A stretch of 50,545 nt of DNA from Candidatus Gastranaerophilales bacterium (GCA_944325905.1 CALVBY010000003.1:1-50545), one strand, 5' to 3'; counted from the first letter of the stretch, positions 1 to 9,127 are shown. Made by a program: numbers and translations. The notes: a model not told the origin generated them from the letters alone.

Positions 1-1220
1 GGAGATAGTATATAATCTTTACTTTCTAAAACAACTTTCGCAGTACCGCTCAAAACAACCCAATGTTCACTTCTATGGTTATGGGATTGAACAGATAATT
101 TTTGTCCCGGATTTACGTGAATAATTTTTGTTTGAAACCCCTTACCCGCAGCAATCACAGTATAAAAACCCCAAGGTCTATATACTGTTTTATGAACCAT
201 TTGGGTATCATCGTGTTGTTGTTTTAGAGTTTCATAAACCTCTTTAACTTCTTGAGCACATTCTTTTTTACAAGCCAAAATGGCATCTTCAGTTTCAACT
301 ATAACAGTATCTTCCAACCCTATTGTGGCAACCAATTTGGAAGATGCATATACAAGAGAATTTTTAGAATCTTTATCCAAGACATGCCCGACAAAAACGT
401 TACCATTTGAATCTTTCTTGCTTACATCATATATAGATTCCCAAGACCCTAAATCCTTCCAGTCACTTTTTAATTCTACAAAACCAATTCTATCAGATTT
501 TTCCATAACTGCATAATCAATTGAAATATTTGGCATCTTTTCAAATTCAGTGAAAGGAACATTATCAGATGATGTAAAATCAATACTATCTATTACATCA
601 ACGATATCAGGTGCCCATTTTTTAAGCTCATCAAGAATAACAGAGGCCTTAAACATAAAAATTCCGCTATTCCAATAATAATTACCTTCTTCCAAATATT
701 TTTCAGCAAAAACACGGTCTGGCTTTTCCACAAAATTTAAGACTTTACCATTATCATCTATTTTTATGTACCCAAATCCTGTTTCAGGATATAACGGCTT
801 AATACCAAAAGTAACAATCATACCCTGCTGAGCTTTTAGCACCGCCATATTAACCGCCTCGGTAAACTTCGCACAGTCCTCTATCAATAAATCTGACGGC
901 ATAACAACAACTATAGGATCAGAGTTCGTTTTTTGCATCAAATATTTAACAGAGATAGCAATTGCAGGAGCTGTATTTTTTGAAATCGGTTCAGATAAAA
1001 CAATACTTTTTTTATCAACTTGCATTTTAACATTTGATGCATGCTTAGTATTTGTAACGCTCAAAATTTTATCAGCAGGTAAAAATGAATTTAATCTTTC
1101 AAAAGTAGATTGCAACAAACTTTTATCAGAATTAAGATTTAAAAGCTGCTTTGGATAAAGCTCTCTAGACAAAGGCCATAATCTGCTTCCTGAACCACCT
1201 GCTAAAATTATACCGTACAT
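1..1220 (-). CDS. manC: Mannose-1-phosphate guanylyltransferase / mannose-6-phosphate isomerase (3' end cut by window edge)
   Basis: The gene makes GDP-mannose from mannose-1-phosphate and GTP, for surface polysaccharide or LPS. The reading frame is open from the ATG at 1220 to the window edge, about 406 codons. The N-terminus reads MYGIILAGGSGSRLWPLSR, the nucleotidyltransferase signature with the GGxGxRLWP loop. Near the left edge the frame gives VYRPWGFYTV and then a cupin-like segment, SVQSHNHRSEHWVV, typical of the C-terminal type II mannose-6-phosphate isomerase domain of ManC/AlgA. Families of this kind run about 450-480 residues, so only the last part of the cupin domain is missing. 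An AAAGGAG ribosome binding site lies just upstream of the ATG. It follows thiE on the same strand with its own promoter at the thiE stop. Identification is firm; whether both activities are present cannot be judged. Confidence 0.93.
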   Translation of the reverse strand, partial: MYGIILAGGSGSRLWPLSRELYPKQLLNLNSDKSLLQSTFERLNSFLPADKILSVTNTKHASNVKMQVDKKSIVLSEPISKNTAPAIAISVKYLMQKTNSDPIVVVMPSDLLIEDCAKFTEAVNMAVLKAQQGMIVTFGIKPLYPETGFGYIKIDDNGKVLNFVEKPDRVFAEKYLEEGNYYWNSGIFMFKASVILDELKKWAPDIVDVIDSIDFTSSDNVPFTEFEKMPNISIDYAVMEKSDRIGFVELKSDWKDLGSWESIYDVSKKDSNGNVFVGHVLDKDSKNSLVYASSKLVATIGLEDTVIVETEDAILACKKECAQEVKEVYETLKQQHDDTQMVHKTVYRPWGFYTVIAAGKGFQTKIIHVNPGQKLSVQSHNHRSEHWVVLSGTAKVVLESKDYILS

Positions 1221-1242
1221 ATCTTTCTGCTCCTTTAAAAAA

Positions 1243-1248
1243 ATTATA
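1243..1248 (-). promoter_or_regulatory. -10 box for manC
   Basis: A perfect TATAAT on the minus strand lies immediately downstream of the thiE stop and 22 nt before the manC ATG, with AAAGGAG in between. No good -35 box is visible at the expected spacing. Confidence 0.5.
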
Positions 1249-2259
1249 CTATAAAAGTTTCAAAAATTCTTCCGCAGCCTTTTCTGGATTTTCTGCATTT
1301 ATAATAGCTCTAACAACCGCTATTTTCTTTAAACCATTTGCGACAACCTCGCGAGCATTGGACAAATCAATTCCCCCAATTGCAAAAGCCGGAATATCAA
1401 TATTTTCACTTACCCATTTCACATATTCCAACCCAACAGAAGCTCTTCCAGGCTTTGTCGGAGTAGTGAATACAGGCCCAACACCTATGTAATCCGCACC
1501 GTATTCCACAGCTTTAATTGCTTGTTCCGGAGCATGGGTTGAAATCCCTATTATTGCATTAGGCCCCAAAATCTTCCTTGCAGAAGCCACGTCCATATCG
1601 TCTTGTCCCAGATGAACCCCATCAGATTCAAGAACATAGGCTATATCAACACGATCATTTACAATAAAGGTTGCTCCGTATTCTGCACATAACAATTTTA
1701 CTTTTTTACCCAATTCCAATATTTCACTTGCGGTTTTAGTCTTTTCACGAAGCTGCAATATATCAACTCCGCCTTTCAAAGCTGCAGCAACCGCATCTAA
1801 AAATTTGTCTTCACTCTCAAATTTATCTGAATTTGTAACCAAATAAAGTTTTTTATCTTCAAGCATCAACTTATTGTATTTTTCTTTTAATTTATTCCAC
1901 ATAACCTTCTCCAAAGTATAAGACTTGTATCTGAGCTCTTCAAATTTGGCAAAATTTTCAGGTAAATACTCTGCTAAAACCCTTAATGCTTGCTGTAAAC
2001 GCTTAATATTAGCCTTAAAAATTGTTTCAATTCCGCATCTTTTATCAGGATTTTTAATATCTGTCCCAATATCCCCATCTGAATCACGCGCATTTAGTAA
2101 GTTCTGATAATCTCTATCTTGAACCAAATTTATATCATGTCTTAAGATTTTTAATTCCTCAGAAATCTTAATATCTTCCAGAATAAATCTTGAAATTTCT
2201 TCTAATACGCGCAAAGCCTCGCAACATCTGTTCAAATTTGCATCAATAATCCTTTTCAT
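1249..2259 (-). CDS. thiE: Thiamine-phosphate synthase with N-terminal ThiD2-type domain
   Basis: ThiE condenses HMP pyrophosphate with the thiazole phosphate to give thiamine phosphate. The C-terminal half is a classic ThiE TIM barrel, with GVDILQLREK, FIVNDRVDIA, DGVHLGQDDM, IGISTHAPEQA and DYIGVGPVFTTPTKPG. The first ~130 residues begin MKRIIDANLNRCCEALRVLEE, which matches the ThiD2-type domain fused to ThiE in many Cyanobacteria. I place the start at 2259 (336 residues) rather than at an in-frame ATG 42 nt upstream: homology begins at MKRIIDANLNR, and a TATAAT box lies only 7 nt before this ATG. No Shine-Dalgarno is visible, so the mRNA may be leaderless. The role of the N-terminal domain is not shown by the sequence. 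Confidence 0.93.
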   Translation of the reverse strand: MKRIIDANLNRCCEALRVLEEISRFILEDIKISEELKILRHDINLVQDRDYQNLLNARDSDGDIGTDIKNPDKRCGIETIFKANIKRLQQALRVLAEYLPENFAKFEELRYKSYTLEKVMWNKLKEKYNKLMLEDKKLYLVTNSDKFESEDKFLDAVAAALKGGVDILQLREKTKTASEILELGKKVKLLCAEYGATFIVNDRVDIAYVLESDGVHLGQDDMDVASARKILGPNAIIGISTHAPEQAIKAVEYGADYIGVGPVFTTPTKPGRASVGLEYVKWVSENIDIPAFAIGGIDLSNAREVVANGLKKIAVVRAIINAENPEKAAEEFLKLL

Positions 2260-2266
2260 ATCTACA

Positions 2267-2272
2267 ATTATA
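2267..2272 (-). promoter_or_regulatory. -10 box for thiE, leaderless spacing
   Basis: TATAAT ends 7 nt before the thiE ATG, so transcription would start at or beside the A of the start codon. No clear -35 box is seen. No riboswitch-like leader can fit. Confidence 0.45.
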
Positions 2273-2389
2273 CCGTAAAAAAATAATCTCAGTCGTAACA
2301 TTTTTTTACATTTTAATTGAAATTAGTAAATATAGAATTCAAAAAAAACTTTATATAAATAAGGTAATGTGTAATTGGAGAATTAGGTT

Positions 2390-2806
2390 ATGGATTTTGA
2401 AAATATGATGGTAACCCCTACTATTTATCAAGATATTCCAACGAGTTTTATGATGAACCCTATGCCAATGATGCCAATGTGCGGAATGTATCCTGCATAT
2501 GGTGTTGGAACAATGCGTCCGGTATTAAATAACGACAAATTTCAAAAACTCGAAGAAAAAGAAAGCGAAACAAAACATACACTAGGTAAAACCGGTATAA
2601 TTGCAGCAGCATTAATTACAGCAGCAGTTCTATTTAGCAAAAAGTTTAAAGCTCCAAGTATCCAGTTCTTCAAAAATCTTGGAACAAAAGTTAAATCCGG
2701 TTATGGCACCGCAAAAGCAGGCATATCCACCGGATTAGACAAAGTCAAAAATGTAGCTGTAAACCTCTGGAACAAAGTCAAAACAGTCTTTAAGAAAAAA
2801 CCTTAA
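2390..2806 (+). CDS. Small membrane protein of unknown function
   Basis: I do not recognise this 138-residue protein. The N-terminal 45 residues are rich in Met and Pro (MNPMPMMPMCGMYPAYGVG). A charged stretch follows, then one hydrophobic segment at about residues 65-82 (GIIAAALITAAVLFS). The C-terminal ~55 residues are basic and amphipathic (repeated K-V-K and W-N-K). There is no signal peptide in front. Topology is probably a single-pass membrane protein with a cationic tail. The start has a GGAG site (TTGGAGAATTAGGTT before the ATG). It is transcribed away from thiE and ends in a hairpin terminator, so it is probably a one-gene unit. It appears lineage-restricted, which is inference. Confidence 0.75.
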   Translation: MDFENMMVTPTIYQDIPTSFMMNPMPMMPMCGMYPAYGVGTMRPVLNNDKFQKLEEKESETKHTLGKTGIIAAALITAAVLFSKKFKAPSIQFFKNLGTKVKSGYGTAKAGISTGLDKVKNVAVNLWNKVKTVFKKKP

Positions 2807-2833
2807 AATATATAAATATATACATTCCCCTTA

Positions 2834-2862
2834 AAGGTAAGAATTTATTTCTTACCTTTTTT
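2834..2862 (+). terminator. Intrinsic terminator after the small membrane protein
   Basis: A 10-bp stem (AAGGTAAGAA / TTCTTACCTT) with a five-base loop is followed by a T run. Confidence 0.8.
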
Positions 2863-2863
2863 A

Positions 2864-2872
2864 TGATACAAT
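2864..2872 (+). promoter_or_regulatory. Extended -10 promoter for yajQ
   Basis: TGATACAAT fits TGnTATAAT with one mismatch. It lies 19 nt before the yajQ ATG, with AAGGGGG between as ribosome binding site. Confidence 0.5.
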
Positions 2873-2891
2873 AAGCAAAAAGGGGGTAAAT

Positions 2892-3392
2892 ATGGCAAAA
2901 GATTGTAGTTTTGATGTAGTGTCCGAATTTGACAGACAAGAACTTGTAAACGCTGTTGATCAAGTTAAACGTGAAGTATCTTCAAGATTCGACTTAAAAG
3001 ATTCAAATTCTGACATAATATTGGATTCAGACAAATCAATTACCATAACAACTAACGATGAAATGAAATTAAAAAATATCTATGATATTTTACAATCTAA
3101 ACTTGTAAAAAGAAACCTTAATATCCGAATATTGGATGCACAACCGATCGAAAACGCACTTGGAGGCAATGTAAGACAAGTTTATAAGCTTAAAAAAGGC
3201 TTAACACAAGAACTCGCAAAAAGAATATCTTCAGACATAAAAGATATGAAAATAAAGGTTCAACCTTCTATCCAGGGTGATAGTGTAAGAGTTTCAGGCA
3301 AAGATAAAGACGACTTGCAAAAGGTAATACAAATGCTTCGACAAAACGAAGAAAAATATGATTATCCGTTGCAATTTACAAATTACAGATAA
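2892..3392 (+). CDS. yajQ: YajQ family nucleotide-binding protein
   Basis: This is a 166-residue full-length YajQ/UPF0234 protein. The start reads MAKDCSFDVVSEFDRQELVNA, and further motifs are VSSRFDLKDS, IRILDAQPIENALGG and IKVQPSIQGDSVRVSGKDKDDLQ, all family hallmarks. The fold is two ferredoxin-like domains. Members have been reported to bind nucleic acids and, in some species, cyclic di-GMP, acting as an effector. That is known of the family and is not shown here. A c-di-GMP link would fit the HD-GYP protein at 39921-41636. It is convergent with panD and shares a terminator with it. A strong AAGGGGG site sets the start. Confidence 0.95.
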   Translation: MAKDCSFDVVSEFDRQELVNAVDQVKREVSSRFDLKDSNSDIILDSDKSITITTNDEMKLKNIYDILQSKLVKRNLNIRILDAQPIENALGGNVRQVYKLKKGLTQELAKRISSDIKDMKIKVQPSIQGDSVRVSGKDKDDLQKVIQMLRQNEEKYDYPLQFTNYR

Positions 3393-3420
3393 AATAAGAG
3401 CCTAAGGCTCTTATTTTTTT
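3393..3420. terminator. Bidirectional terminator between yajQ and panD
   Basis: The stem AATAAGAGCC / GGCTCTTATT has loop TAA and is followed by T's on the plus strand. The panD stop codon lies inside the right arm. On the minus strand the tail is less uniform. Confidence 0.8.
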
Positions 3421-3764
3421 ATAATTTTATTATTATCATCAACCATAATCACGGTCGGTTCGTAATTTTCTGCTTCATCCGGGGTAAAATACGCATAAGA
3501 TACGATTATAACTTTGTCACCCGGTTGAACTTTTCTGGCAGCAGCACCATTCAAACATATACAACCGGAATCAGCCGGTCCTTTTATAACATAAGTTTGA
3601 AATCTTTCACCATTGTTCACATCCAAAATATCAACCTTTTGACCAACTTTAATATTGCTGGCTTTTAACAAAGTTTCATCAATGGTAATTGATCCAACAT
3701 AATTAAGATTAGCATCAGTTACAGTAGCTCTATGTATTTTTGAATATAAAAATTCTAATAACAT
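3411..3764 (-). CDS. panD: Aspartate 1-decarboxylase precursor
   Basis: PanD decarboxylates L-aspartate to beta-alanine for pantothenate and CoA synthesis. The 117-residue length is normal. The proenzyme self-cleaves between Gly24 and Ser25; YVGSITID is intact here, so the pyruvoyl cofactor can form from Ser25. Other family motifs are [17 protein letters not shown] at the N-terminus and [22 protein letters not shown] near the middle. The gene stands alone behind its own promoter, with a GAGG ribosome binding site. The CoA-pathway gene coaBC lies elsewhere at 27356-28582. Identification is firm. Confidence 0.97.
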   Translation of the reverse strand: MLLEFLYSKIHRATVTDANLNYVGSITIDETLLKASNIKVGQKVDILDVNNGERFQTYVIKGPADSGCICLNGAAARKVQPGDKVIIVSYAYFTPDEAENYEPTVIMVDDNNKIIKK

Positions 3765-3786
3765 TTTAAAAATACCTCACGCATGG

Positions 3787-3815
3787 ATTATATACCAGAC
3801 AAAAAAGTGGTGCAA
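3787..3815 (-). promoter_or_regulatory. panD promoter overlapping upstream terminator
   Basis: TTGCAC (3810-3815) and TATAAT (3787-3792) are separated by 17 nt. The -35 box is part of the terminator stem that closes the amylase operon upstream. Confidence 0.65.
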
Positions 3816-3830
3816 GTTTTCACCTGCACC
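3801..3830 (-). terminator. Terminator of the amylase operon
   Basis: On the minus strand GGTGCAGG pairs with CTTGCACC (one G-T pair) around a six-base loop, followed by ACTTTTTT. Confidence 0.75.
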
Positions 3831-3854
3831 TGTGTTGTTTATTTAATGTGTGCC

Positions 3855-5576
3855 TTAATGCTGCTTAAACACTTTATCTGAATAATTTTCTATAAATGGA
3901 GTTTCCACTTCAAACACATGAATTCTTGCAGGTCCAAGCTCAACTCTTAACTCGTTATCAGCTGCCTGAATTATACTTTCTTTGCCATATGACGGCAACA
4001 AGTTTTTCAATTCTTCTGAAGCCTTTAATGTGGGGACTTTTACCTTACAAGCAACCGACCTGTCAATATTCTTGTTGGCAACAACTAACAATGTCTTACC
4101 TTTATAGTATCTTGCATAAGCTATTACTTGATCATCTTTATCTCCGACTTTGTCAAGTTCAATAAATGAACCTTTATTGATGATATCTGAATACTTATCT
4201 TTCAACTTGAAACATTCTGTCATAAATTGACCAATTTCAGGATTTTTACCACCCGGTTTTCTTGATAAATTAAATATATCAAGTTTTCCGTGGTGAACAG
4301 TCATTTCATGACTATTAGTTGCAGTATTTGGGTTGTATTTATCTTCATATGGGAATGCATAGTAGTCCCCAGATTGAAATCCATCAACTATATATGGATT
4401 TAACATAGGTAATGTTGCCTGCAAACCACTTGTCAAATTACAATAGTCAGTTTTACCATGGTACATAGGCGAAATATCATCATGCGTTGAGAAAGAACCA
4501 ATTAACGATTTTCCCTTATCCAATCTATTAGACATATCAAGCTGAGACTCAACATATTTCATAAATTCCTTGGCTGTATCCATTTCATGAAAAATATGAT
4601 ATTGTCCATATATTAAATCGAAGCCTGCTCTTAAAGAGTCTTCCGGTCTATCAAAAGGCATATTTGCTTGCGAAGAAGCATCTTCATACGTATATGTTTC
4701 AGCAAGCCAACCAAATTCAGGATCCAATTTCCTTGAATAAGGAATTATTATATCCCAAAATTCAACCGGTTTAGCCCTTGCTACATCAGCTCTTATACCA
4801 TCAACACCCATATCAACACAAAAATCTATGTATTGTTTGTGAAGTTCAAGCAATTTAGGATTTAACGTACGTTTACCTTCGTCTTCCCAAGGCTGAAACA
4901 TCCTAATATCATTCCAACCCTGAGGTGTTTTAGCTAAGCCATCACGCTCTTTTGCCATCAACTCAGGTTTTGCTAAAAACATATCGTATGATGCACAACT
5001 AGGTAAATCAAGCATAACCCTTATACCTCTTTCATGGCAGGCATCTACAAATGCTTTAAATTGTTCTCTCGGACTTCTTGGATCATTCGGCTCAATAAGC
5101 ATAGGATCTATCTCAAGCATATCTTTCGGAGAATATACAGAACCAGCAGTTCCCATTGCTTTTTGTTTTCCTGGCGGATGAATAGGTAAAATATGCAATG
5201 TATTAAAACCTTGTTCCTTTACTTCATCCAATCTTTCTATTGCATTTAAAAAAGTACCATGCTGTTCGTTTCCATCAATATATTCGTTTCCGTTTAAATC
5301 TTTTGCGTTAAATATTCTAGGCAAAATCGCCAAAATTTTTGCTTCATTATTTCGCATTAGTGTACGCAAATTATTTTTATAAGGCTTAACTTCGACGTTT
5401 CTATGTTCAACTTTATTTACAATAGGAGCATTAATAGAAGCTGTCGACTTGAGAAAATTTTCGAGCAAATTACCACTTTTTATCTCTGGAGTAAATTGAT
5501 AATCAAAATTTTTATCCGTAGACTTTGAATTAATCATATTAACTTTTTGTGTCAATAAATTTGTTGCATTAATCAT
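3855..5576 (-). CDS. GH13 family alpha-amylase-like enzyme
   Basis: This is a 573-residue TIM-barrel glycoside hydrolase family 13 enzyme acting on alpha-glucans. All four conserved regions are visible: region I GIRVMLDLPSC (~184-194), region II DGIRADVARA with the nucleophile Asp264, region III WLAETYT with the acid/base Glu293, and region IV FSTHDD with Asp366/367. About 75 residues precede the catalytic domain and a beta-sandwich tail follows (~480-573). No signal peptide is seen, so it is probably cytoplasmic or delivered by other means. The ATG overlaps the stop of the upstream membrane-protein gene by 8 nt, so the two are probably translationally coupled. Exact substrate (glycogen, maltodextrin or sucrose-type) cannot be assigned. 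Confidence 0.85.
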   Translation of the reverse strand: MINATNLLTQKVNMINSKSTDKNFDYQFTPEIKSGNLLENFLKSTASINAPIVNKVEHRNVEVKPYKNNLRTLMRNNEAKILAILPRIFNAKDLNGNEYIDGNEQHGTFLNAIERLDEVKEQGFNTLHILPIHPPGKQKAMGTAGSVYSPKDMLEIDPMLIEPNDPRSPREQFKAFVDACHERGIRVMLDLPSCASYDMFLAKPELMAKERDGLAKTPQGWNDIRMFQPWEDEGKRTLNPKLLELHKQYIDFCVDMGVDGIRADVARAKPVEFWDIIIPYSRKLDPEFGWLAETYTYEDASSQANMPFDRPEDSLRAGFDLIYGQYHIFHEMDTAKEFMKYVESQLDMSNRLDKGKSLIGSFSTHDDISPMYHGKTDYCNLTSGLQATLPMLNPYIVDGFQSGDYYAFPYEDKYNPNTATNSHEMTVHHGKLDIFNLSRKPGGKNPEIGQFMTECFKLKDKYSDIINKGSFIELDKVGDKDDQVIAYARYYKGKTLLVVANKNIDRSVACKVKVPTLKASEELKNLLPSYGKESIIQAADNELRVELGPARIHVFEVETPFIENYSDKVFKQH

Positions 5577-8094
5577 TTTCTTGTCCTTTCGGAACTTTCA
5601 TTTTGCCAAAGAAAAACTGTGACAATACTGTAATGCCCAATAATCCGAGTCCGAATCCGCCGAACATTTTAAGCCATTTTTTGGTATTGAACATTTCCTT
5701 CATTGTTACACTAAACATTTGATCAGGAGCCATACCCATTACCAGGAACTGCTGATATGATTTTGCATTTTTATTTACACTGCGGGTAGTGTGATTTGGC
5801 TTAAAGAAATAGTCAGCATCTCCAATTTCTTTAATAAATTTATCTCTATATTTTTGAAGTTCATCTGCAAATACAGAACTTGAAACCACTTCAGATGTTT
5901 TTGGATGTAAAGGGTTTTCATAGAGTAATCTTACGACCTCTTGGAAGAACGTTTTGTCTTGAGGTAAGTCAACTTTACCACCACTTACAAACCCATCAAG
6001 ATATTTATTCTTAACTTTTCCGTCTTTAACAACTATCTGACTTAAGTCACTAATATCAGGGTTAGGATTTCTTAATTCGTAGAATTTAGTAATGAAATCA
6101 GAAGTTGTACCTTCAATTGAAATATTCTTGGCTAATTCAACCACTTCTTCTTTCATCTCACGAGGCATACCATCGTGTAAAGCAGCTATGCAAGATCTAT
6201 CTATAGCACCAACATCCGCAATTCTTTTATAAAAATCCAATGTATTAAGTAATCTGTATAATGAACTTCTAATACCTAGAAGTCTATTTGTAACGAAAGA
6301 CATCTGAATATTCTTTAATGAACCAAACGCACCATTTAAACGCTTCTCTGTATTTGGCATATTTAGCCTTTTTTCGTCAAGTAATTGTGCAAATTGCTCA
6401 AATATAGAATTTACAGCAGATCTGTAGTTTGCTGTTGAATTAGAAGATGTATCAAGATCTTTTATTTTTGAATCAAGTTGAGAAATTTTCTCTACCAAAG
6501 ATTTTATCAAATTATCATAATCATCTCTATCTGAAGAAACAATATGTTCAATTTTTTCTCTGATAAGCTTGCCTACCATTTTTCTATCATGTCTTGTTTC
6601 TGCAATTTCTTTATCAGAAATATTAAAAAGTTTAGGCAAACTTTCCATAACTTCATTCCAAGCATTTGCCACACCTGTCTCAGGAGCTGCAGCGGCTTTT
6701 AAATATATATATTCATCTAAAACTGCATTTTTTGCTTTAAAATCCGTAAATGCTCTGGCAATTGACTTAAGTCTTTCAGCTACTTTTGGAGTAAGTTTTG
6801 CAGTTGAATTTTCAAATAAGGCCTTTGCAACAGGATTGTTTGAAACCTTAACACCAAAAAGTCTATTAATCACCGCTACTTCATCAATTTGAGACGCTGC
6901 ATTGGAATTATTATAAAGAGATATATTCTTTCTGATTTTGGTTCCAACAATACCCAAAACTCTCTTCAAATCAGCTTCACTTAATTCTTTATTTAAATAC
7001 CCGCTCTTGTCCAATATATCAGCAAAATCATTAACACTTGGTATTATACTTTTTAATTCTTCTGGTTTTACAATATTCTCAAGAGATTCTGCAGTATATT
7101 GAGTAATCCTTTGTATTGCATCACTATCGAGAATGTATCGTTTATCATTCAAATGTAAAATATTATCAAGATCATCTCTTATTGCGGCAGAAGTTACACC
7201 ATCGAATCCAGTAGAGAGAATATCCTTTATCTGTTTTACTACTTCAGGTGTCAACTCACTATTTTTGTTAGCAGCAATTATAGAATCCATACGTGTGAGA
7301 ACAGTCTTATCCTTATATTTTTCAGAAACCTCTCCCACGTTTTCTATCAACCTTTCAGCTTTCTTTGAACGCAAATCGCCAAGATATCTCTTGGCTGGTT
7401 TTTCCAAAGCATTGCACATTAAAGCACTTAAAATAGGTGTAGCAAAACCTGAAGTGAGCATCCACATGGTATTATTTTGGACAGCAACTTTTTTCATTTT
7501 TTCTTGGATGAATTCTCTACGATTATTAATATTCTTAGGAACTTTCATCCAATCACCTATTTTATCAATTTGTTCATCACTATACAAATCCCAAGGGAGA
7601 TATTGAGGATCTTGGAAAAACATTTTTTCTCTGCCAAAACTATCTTCATATTTTTGTCTTATATTAAACCCATGAATCAATTTTGCAGGCAACTGAAGTG
7701 CCACTTTAGGCCATATTGACATTGCAGCAAAAAATGAAGCAAATCCGACTAATTCCATAGCTTTAGGTAGTGGAGCTTGTTTTCTGGTCATAAGATAAGC
7801 AGCAATCATAAGACCACCAAGCTTCATTCCAATATCATTTACCTTACCTAATTCATGATCATTTGCAACACCTGCAATGGATTTACCTAAAGACTTTGTA
7901 TCATAAACAAAATTTTTATAAACCTTAGCTGGAGCACCCAAAATACCATTATGAACAAGACGCCCTTTAGCTTTTAATGGTTTTATAAATGTCCTATTAG
8001 AAAGTACGTACTCGATATCTAGATTACGATCCTTTTTATCCGGTGTAACCTGTGGCATGTTATTCATATACGTTTGTATCAAATTTGGTCGCAT
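5569..8094 (-). CDS. Large membrane protein of unknown function, partner of amylase
   Basis: I do not recognise a family. The 841-residue product has two hydrophobic stretches near residues 90-140 (MIAAYLMT, then VGFASFFAAMSIWP), another near 215-230 (MWMLTSGFATPILSALM), and one at the C-terminus (~812-830, FGGFGLGLLGITVLSQFFFG) before a short charged tail. Between them lies a ~570-residue mainly helical hydrophilic region. The motif LPWDLYSDEQIDKIGDWM (~170-187) resembles the RWDLFY region of the protein encoded immediately upstream, and both start with an NRT-x-I segment, so the two look related. It begins one base after the upstream stop and overlaps the amylase start. It probably scaffolds or localises the amylase at a membrane; this is inference from the operon only. 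Confidence 0.75.
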   Translation of the reverse strand: MRPNLIQTYMNNMPQVTPDKKDRNLDIEYVLSNRTFIKPLKAKGRLVHNGILGAPAKVYKNFVYDTKSLGKSIAGVANDHELGKVNDIGMKLGGLMIAAYLMTRKQAPLPKAMELVGFASFFAAMSIWPKVALQLPAKLIHGFNIRQKYEDSFGREKMFFQDPQYLPWDLYSDEQIDKIGDWMKVPKNINNRREFIQEKMKKVAVQNNTMWMLTSGFATPILSALMCNALEKPAKRYLGDLRSKKAERLIENVGEVSEKYKDKTVLTRMDSIIAANKNSELTPEVVKQIKDILSTGFDGVTSAAIRDDLDNILHLNDKRYILDSDAIQRITQYTAESLENIVKPEELKSIIPSVNDFADILDKSGYLNKELSEADLKRVLGIVGTKIRKNISLYNNSNAASQIDEVAVINRLFGVKVSNNPVAKALFENSTAKLTPKVAERLKSIARAFTDFKAKNAVLDEYIYLKAAAAPETGVANAWNEVMESLPKLFNISDKEIAETRHDRKMVGKLIREKIEHIVSSDRDDYDNLIKSLVEKISQLDSKIKDLDTSSNSTANYRSAVNSIFEQFAQLLDEKRLNMPNTEKRLNGAFGSLKNIQMSFVTNRLLGIRSSLYRLLNTLDFYKRIADVGAIDRSCIAALHDGMPREMKEEVVELAKNISIEGTTSDFITKFYELRNPNPDISDLSQIVVKDGKVKNKYLDGFVSGGKVDLPQDKTFFQEVVRLLYENPLHPKTSEVVSSSVFADELQKYRDKFIKEIGDADYFFKPNHTTRSVNKNAKSYQQFLVMGMAPDQMFSVTMKEMFNTKKWLKMFGGFGLGLLGITVLSQFFFGKMKVPKGQEND

Positions 8095-8095
8095 A

Positions 8096-9127
8096 TTAAT
8101 TCACCACATACTTTCTGTCTTTGTCTATTACGTCATCAGCATTTTGCTTAGATGGTTTGGATATTGTTACAGCATTAACTACTCCAATTATTGATGATAA
8201 TGCAGCTGCGCCAATCATGACTTTACCTGCATGCTTCGGCCACCAACCCTTAGCGTTATCAATACCACGCCACATATCTTTAGCACTTTTTACTGCACTA
8301 TCTTTAAAAACTTTTATAGAATGTTTAAACTTGTTGAACTTCCAAAATTTCAATGTTGCAACATTAAAATAATCATCCCAAGGAGCTTGGAATGCATAGC
8401 CAACACCGGCGGCTGCCCACAAGTATGAAGACAAAATTTTTGCAGTATCCGTCTTTGCAGCTATCTTTTTAATAACAGGCTTCATTTCCTGATCAGAATC
8501 ATTTAAATCCTCTCCAAAACCGATTTTTTTAGCTATCTTATCAAAGTATTCATTTCTAACATCACCATCTGCTTCTGATTTGTAAAATAAATCCCAACGA
8601 GGGAACTCTTTACTTTCGTAAGCCTTATGATATTCAATACTTGTAATATCAGTATCATATATATTATCAGGTAGTTCATAATTTACTTTCGCGTAAGGTA
8701 CCTCAGTATCCACACCCGTTATCCATTCTACAGGTTTTGTAACAAATGACTTAGTGAATGATTTTAACAAACCGTAAAAAAGAACTCCCAATGCCATTTT
8801 GCGGCCAATAGAACCTGCTTTAGATCTGGCTAGAGGTGCAAAATGTTTGTTAGCAGAATTAAAAACAGACATGAGCATAACACTGCCGACAATATAAGGA
8901 ACACTACCCATTGTCAAAAACTCATAGAAATTTGCATTCTTGCTACCTTTCAAACCCTTTGCCGGATACAATGTTAAAGCATTTGTAAATTTATCGAATC
9001 CAATTCTTGTTCTGTTTGCAAAATTATTTTCCAGCAGAGTATCTTTATCGTAAGGTAATTTTTTACCTTCCGTATCGTCACTTTTAAAATTTATCCTACT
9101 ATTGATGCCACTTATCGGAACAATCAT
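8096..9127 (-). CDS. Membrane protein of unknown function, first gene of amylase operon
   Basis: Unrecognised 343-residue protein. I place the start at 9127 (MIVPISGIN...) because a GCGGAG site lies 7 nt before it, not at the in-frame ATG at 9142. Hydrophobic segments are visible near residues 65-85 (SVPYIVGSVMLMSVF), 103-117 (KMALGVLFYGLL), 240-255 (YLWAAAGVGYAF) and 302-322 (VMIGAAALSSIIGVV). The N-terminus carries INFKS at residues 12-16, a short motif that recurs at the start of other unknown proteins in the window. The mid-protein PRWDLFY motif parallels LPWDLY in the next gene. No Shine-Dalgarno-independent clue to function was found; operon context with a GH13 enzyme suggests a role in alpha-glucan handling. 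Confidence 0.75.
   Translation of the reverse strand: MIVPISGINSRINFKSDDTEGKKLPYDKDTLLENNFANRTRIGFDKFTNALTLYPAKGLKGSKNANFYEFLTMGSVPYIVGSVMLMSVFNSANKHFAPLARSKAGSIGRKMALGVLFYGLLKSFTKSFVTKPVEWITGVDTEVPYAKVNYELPDNIYDTDITSIEYHKAYESKEFPRWDLFYKSEADGDVRNEYFDKIAKKIGFGEDLNDSDQEMKPVIKKIAAKTDTAKILSSYLWAAAGVGYAFQAPWDDYFNVATLKFWKFNKFKHSIKVFKDSAVKSAKDMWRGIDNAKGWWPKHAGKVMIGAAALSSIIGVVNAVTISKPSKQNADDVIDKDRKYVVN

Noticed and set aside
280..516. Plus-strand ORF of 78 codons
   Set aside because: It lies wholly inside manC on the other strand and has no family match or ribosome binding site.
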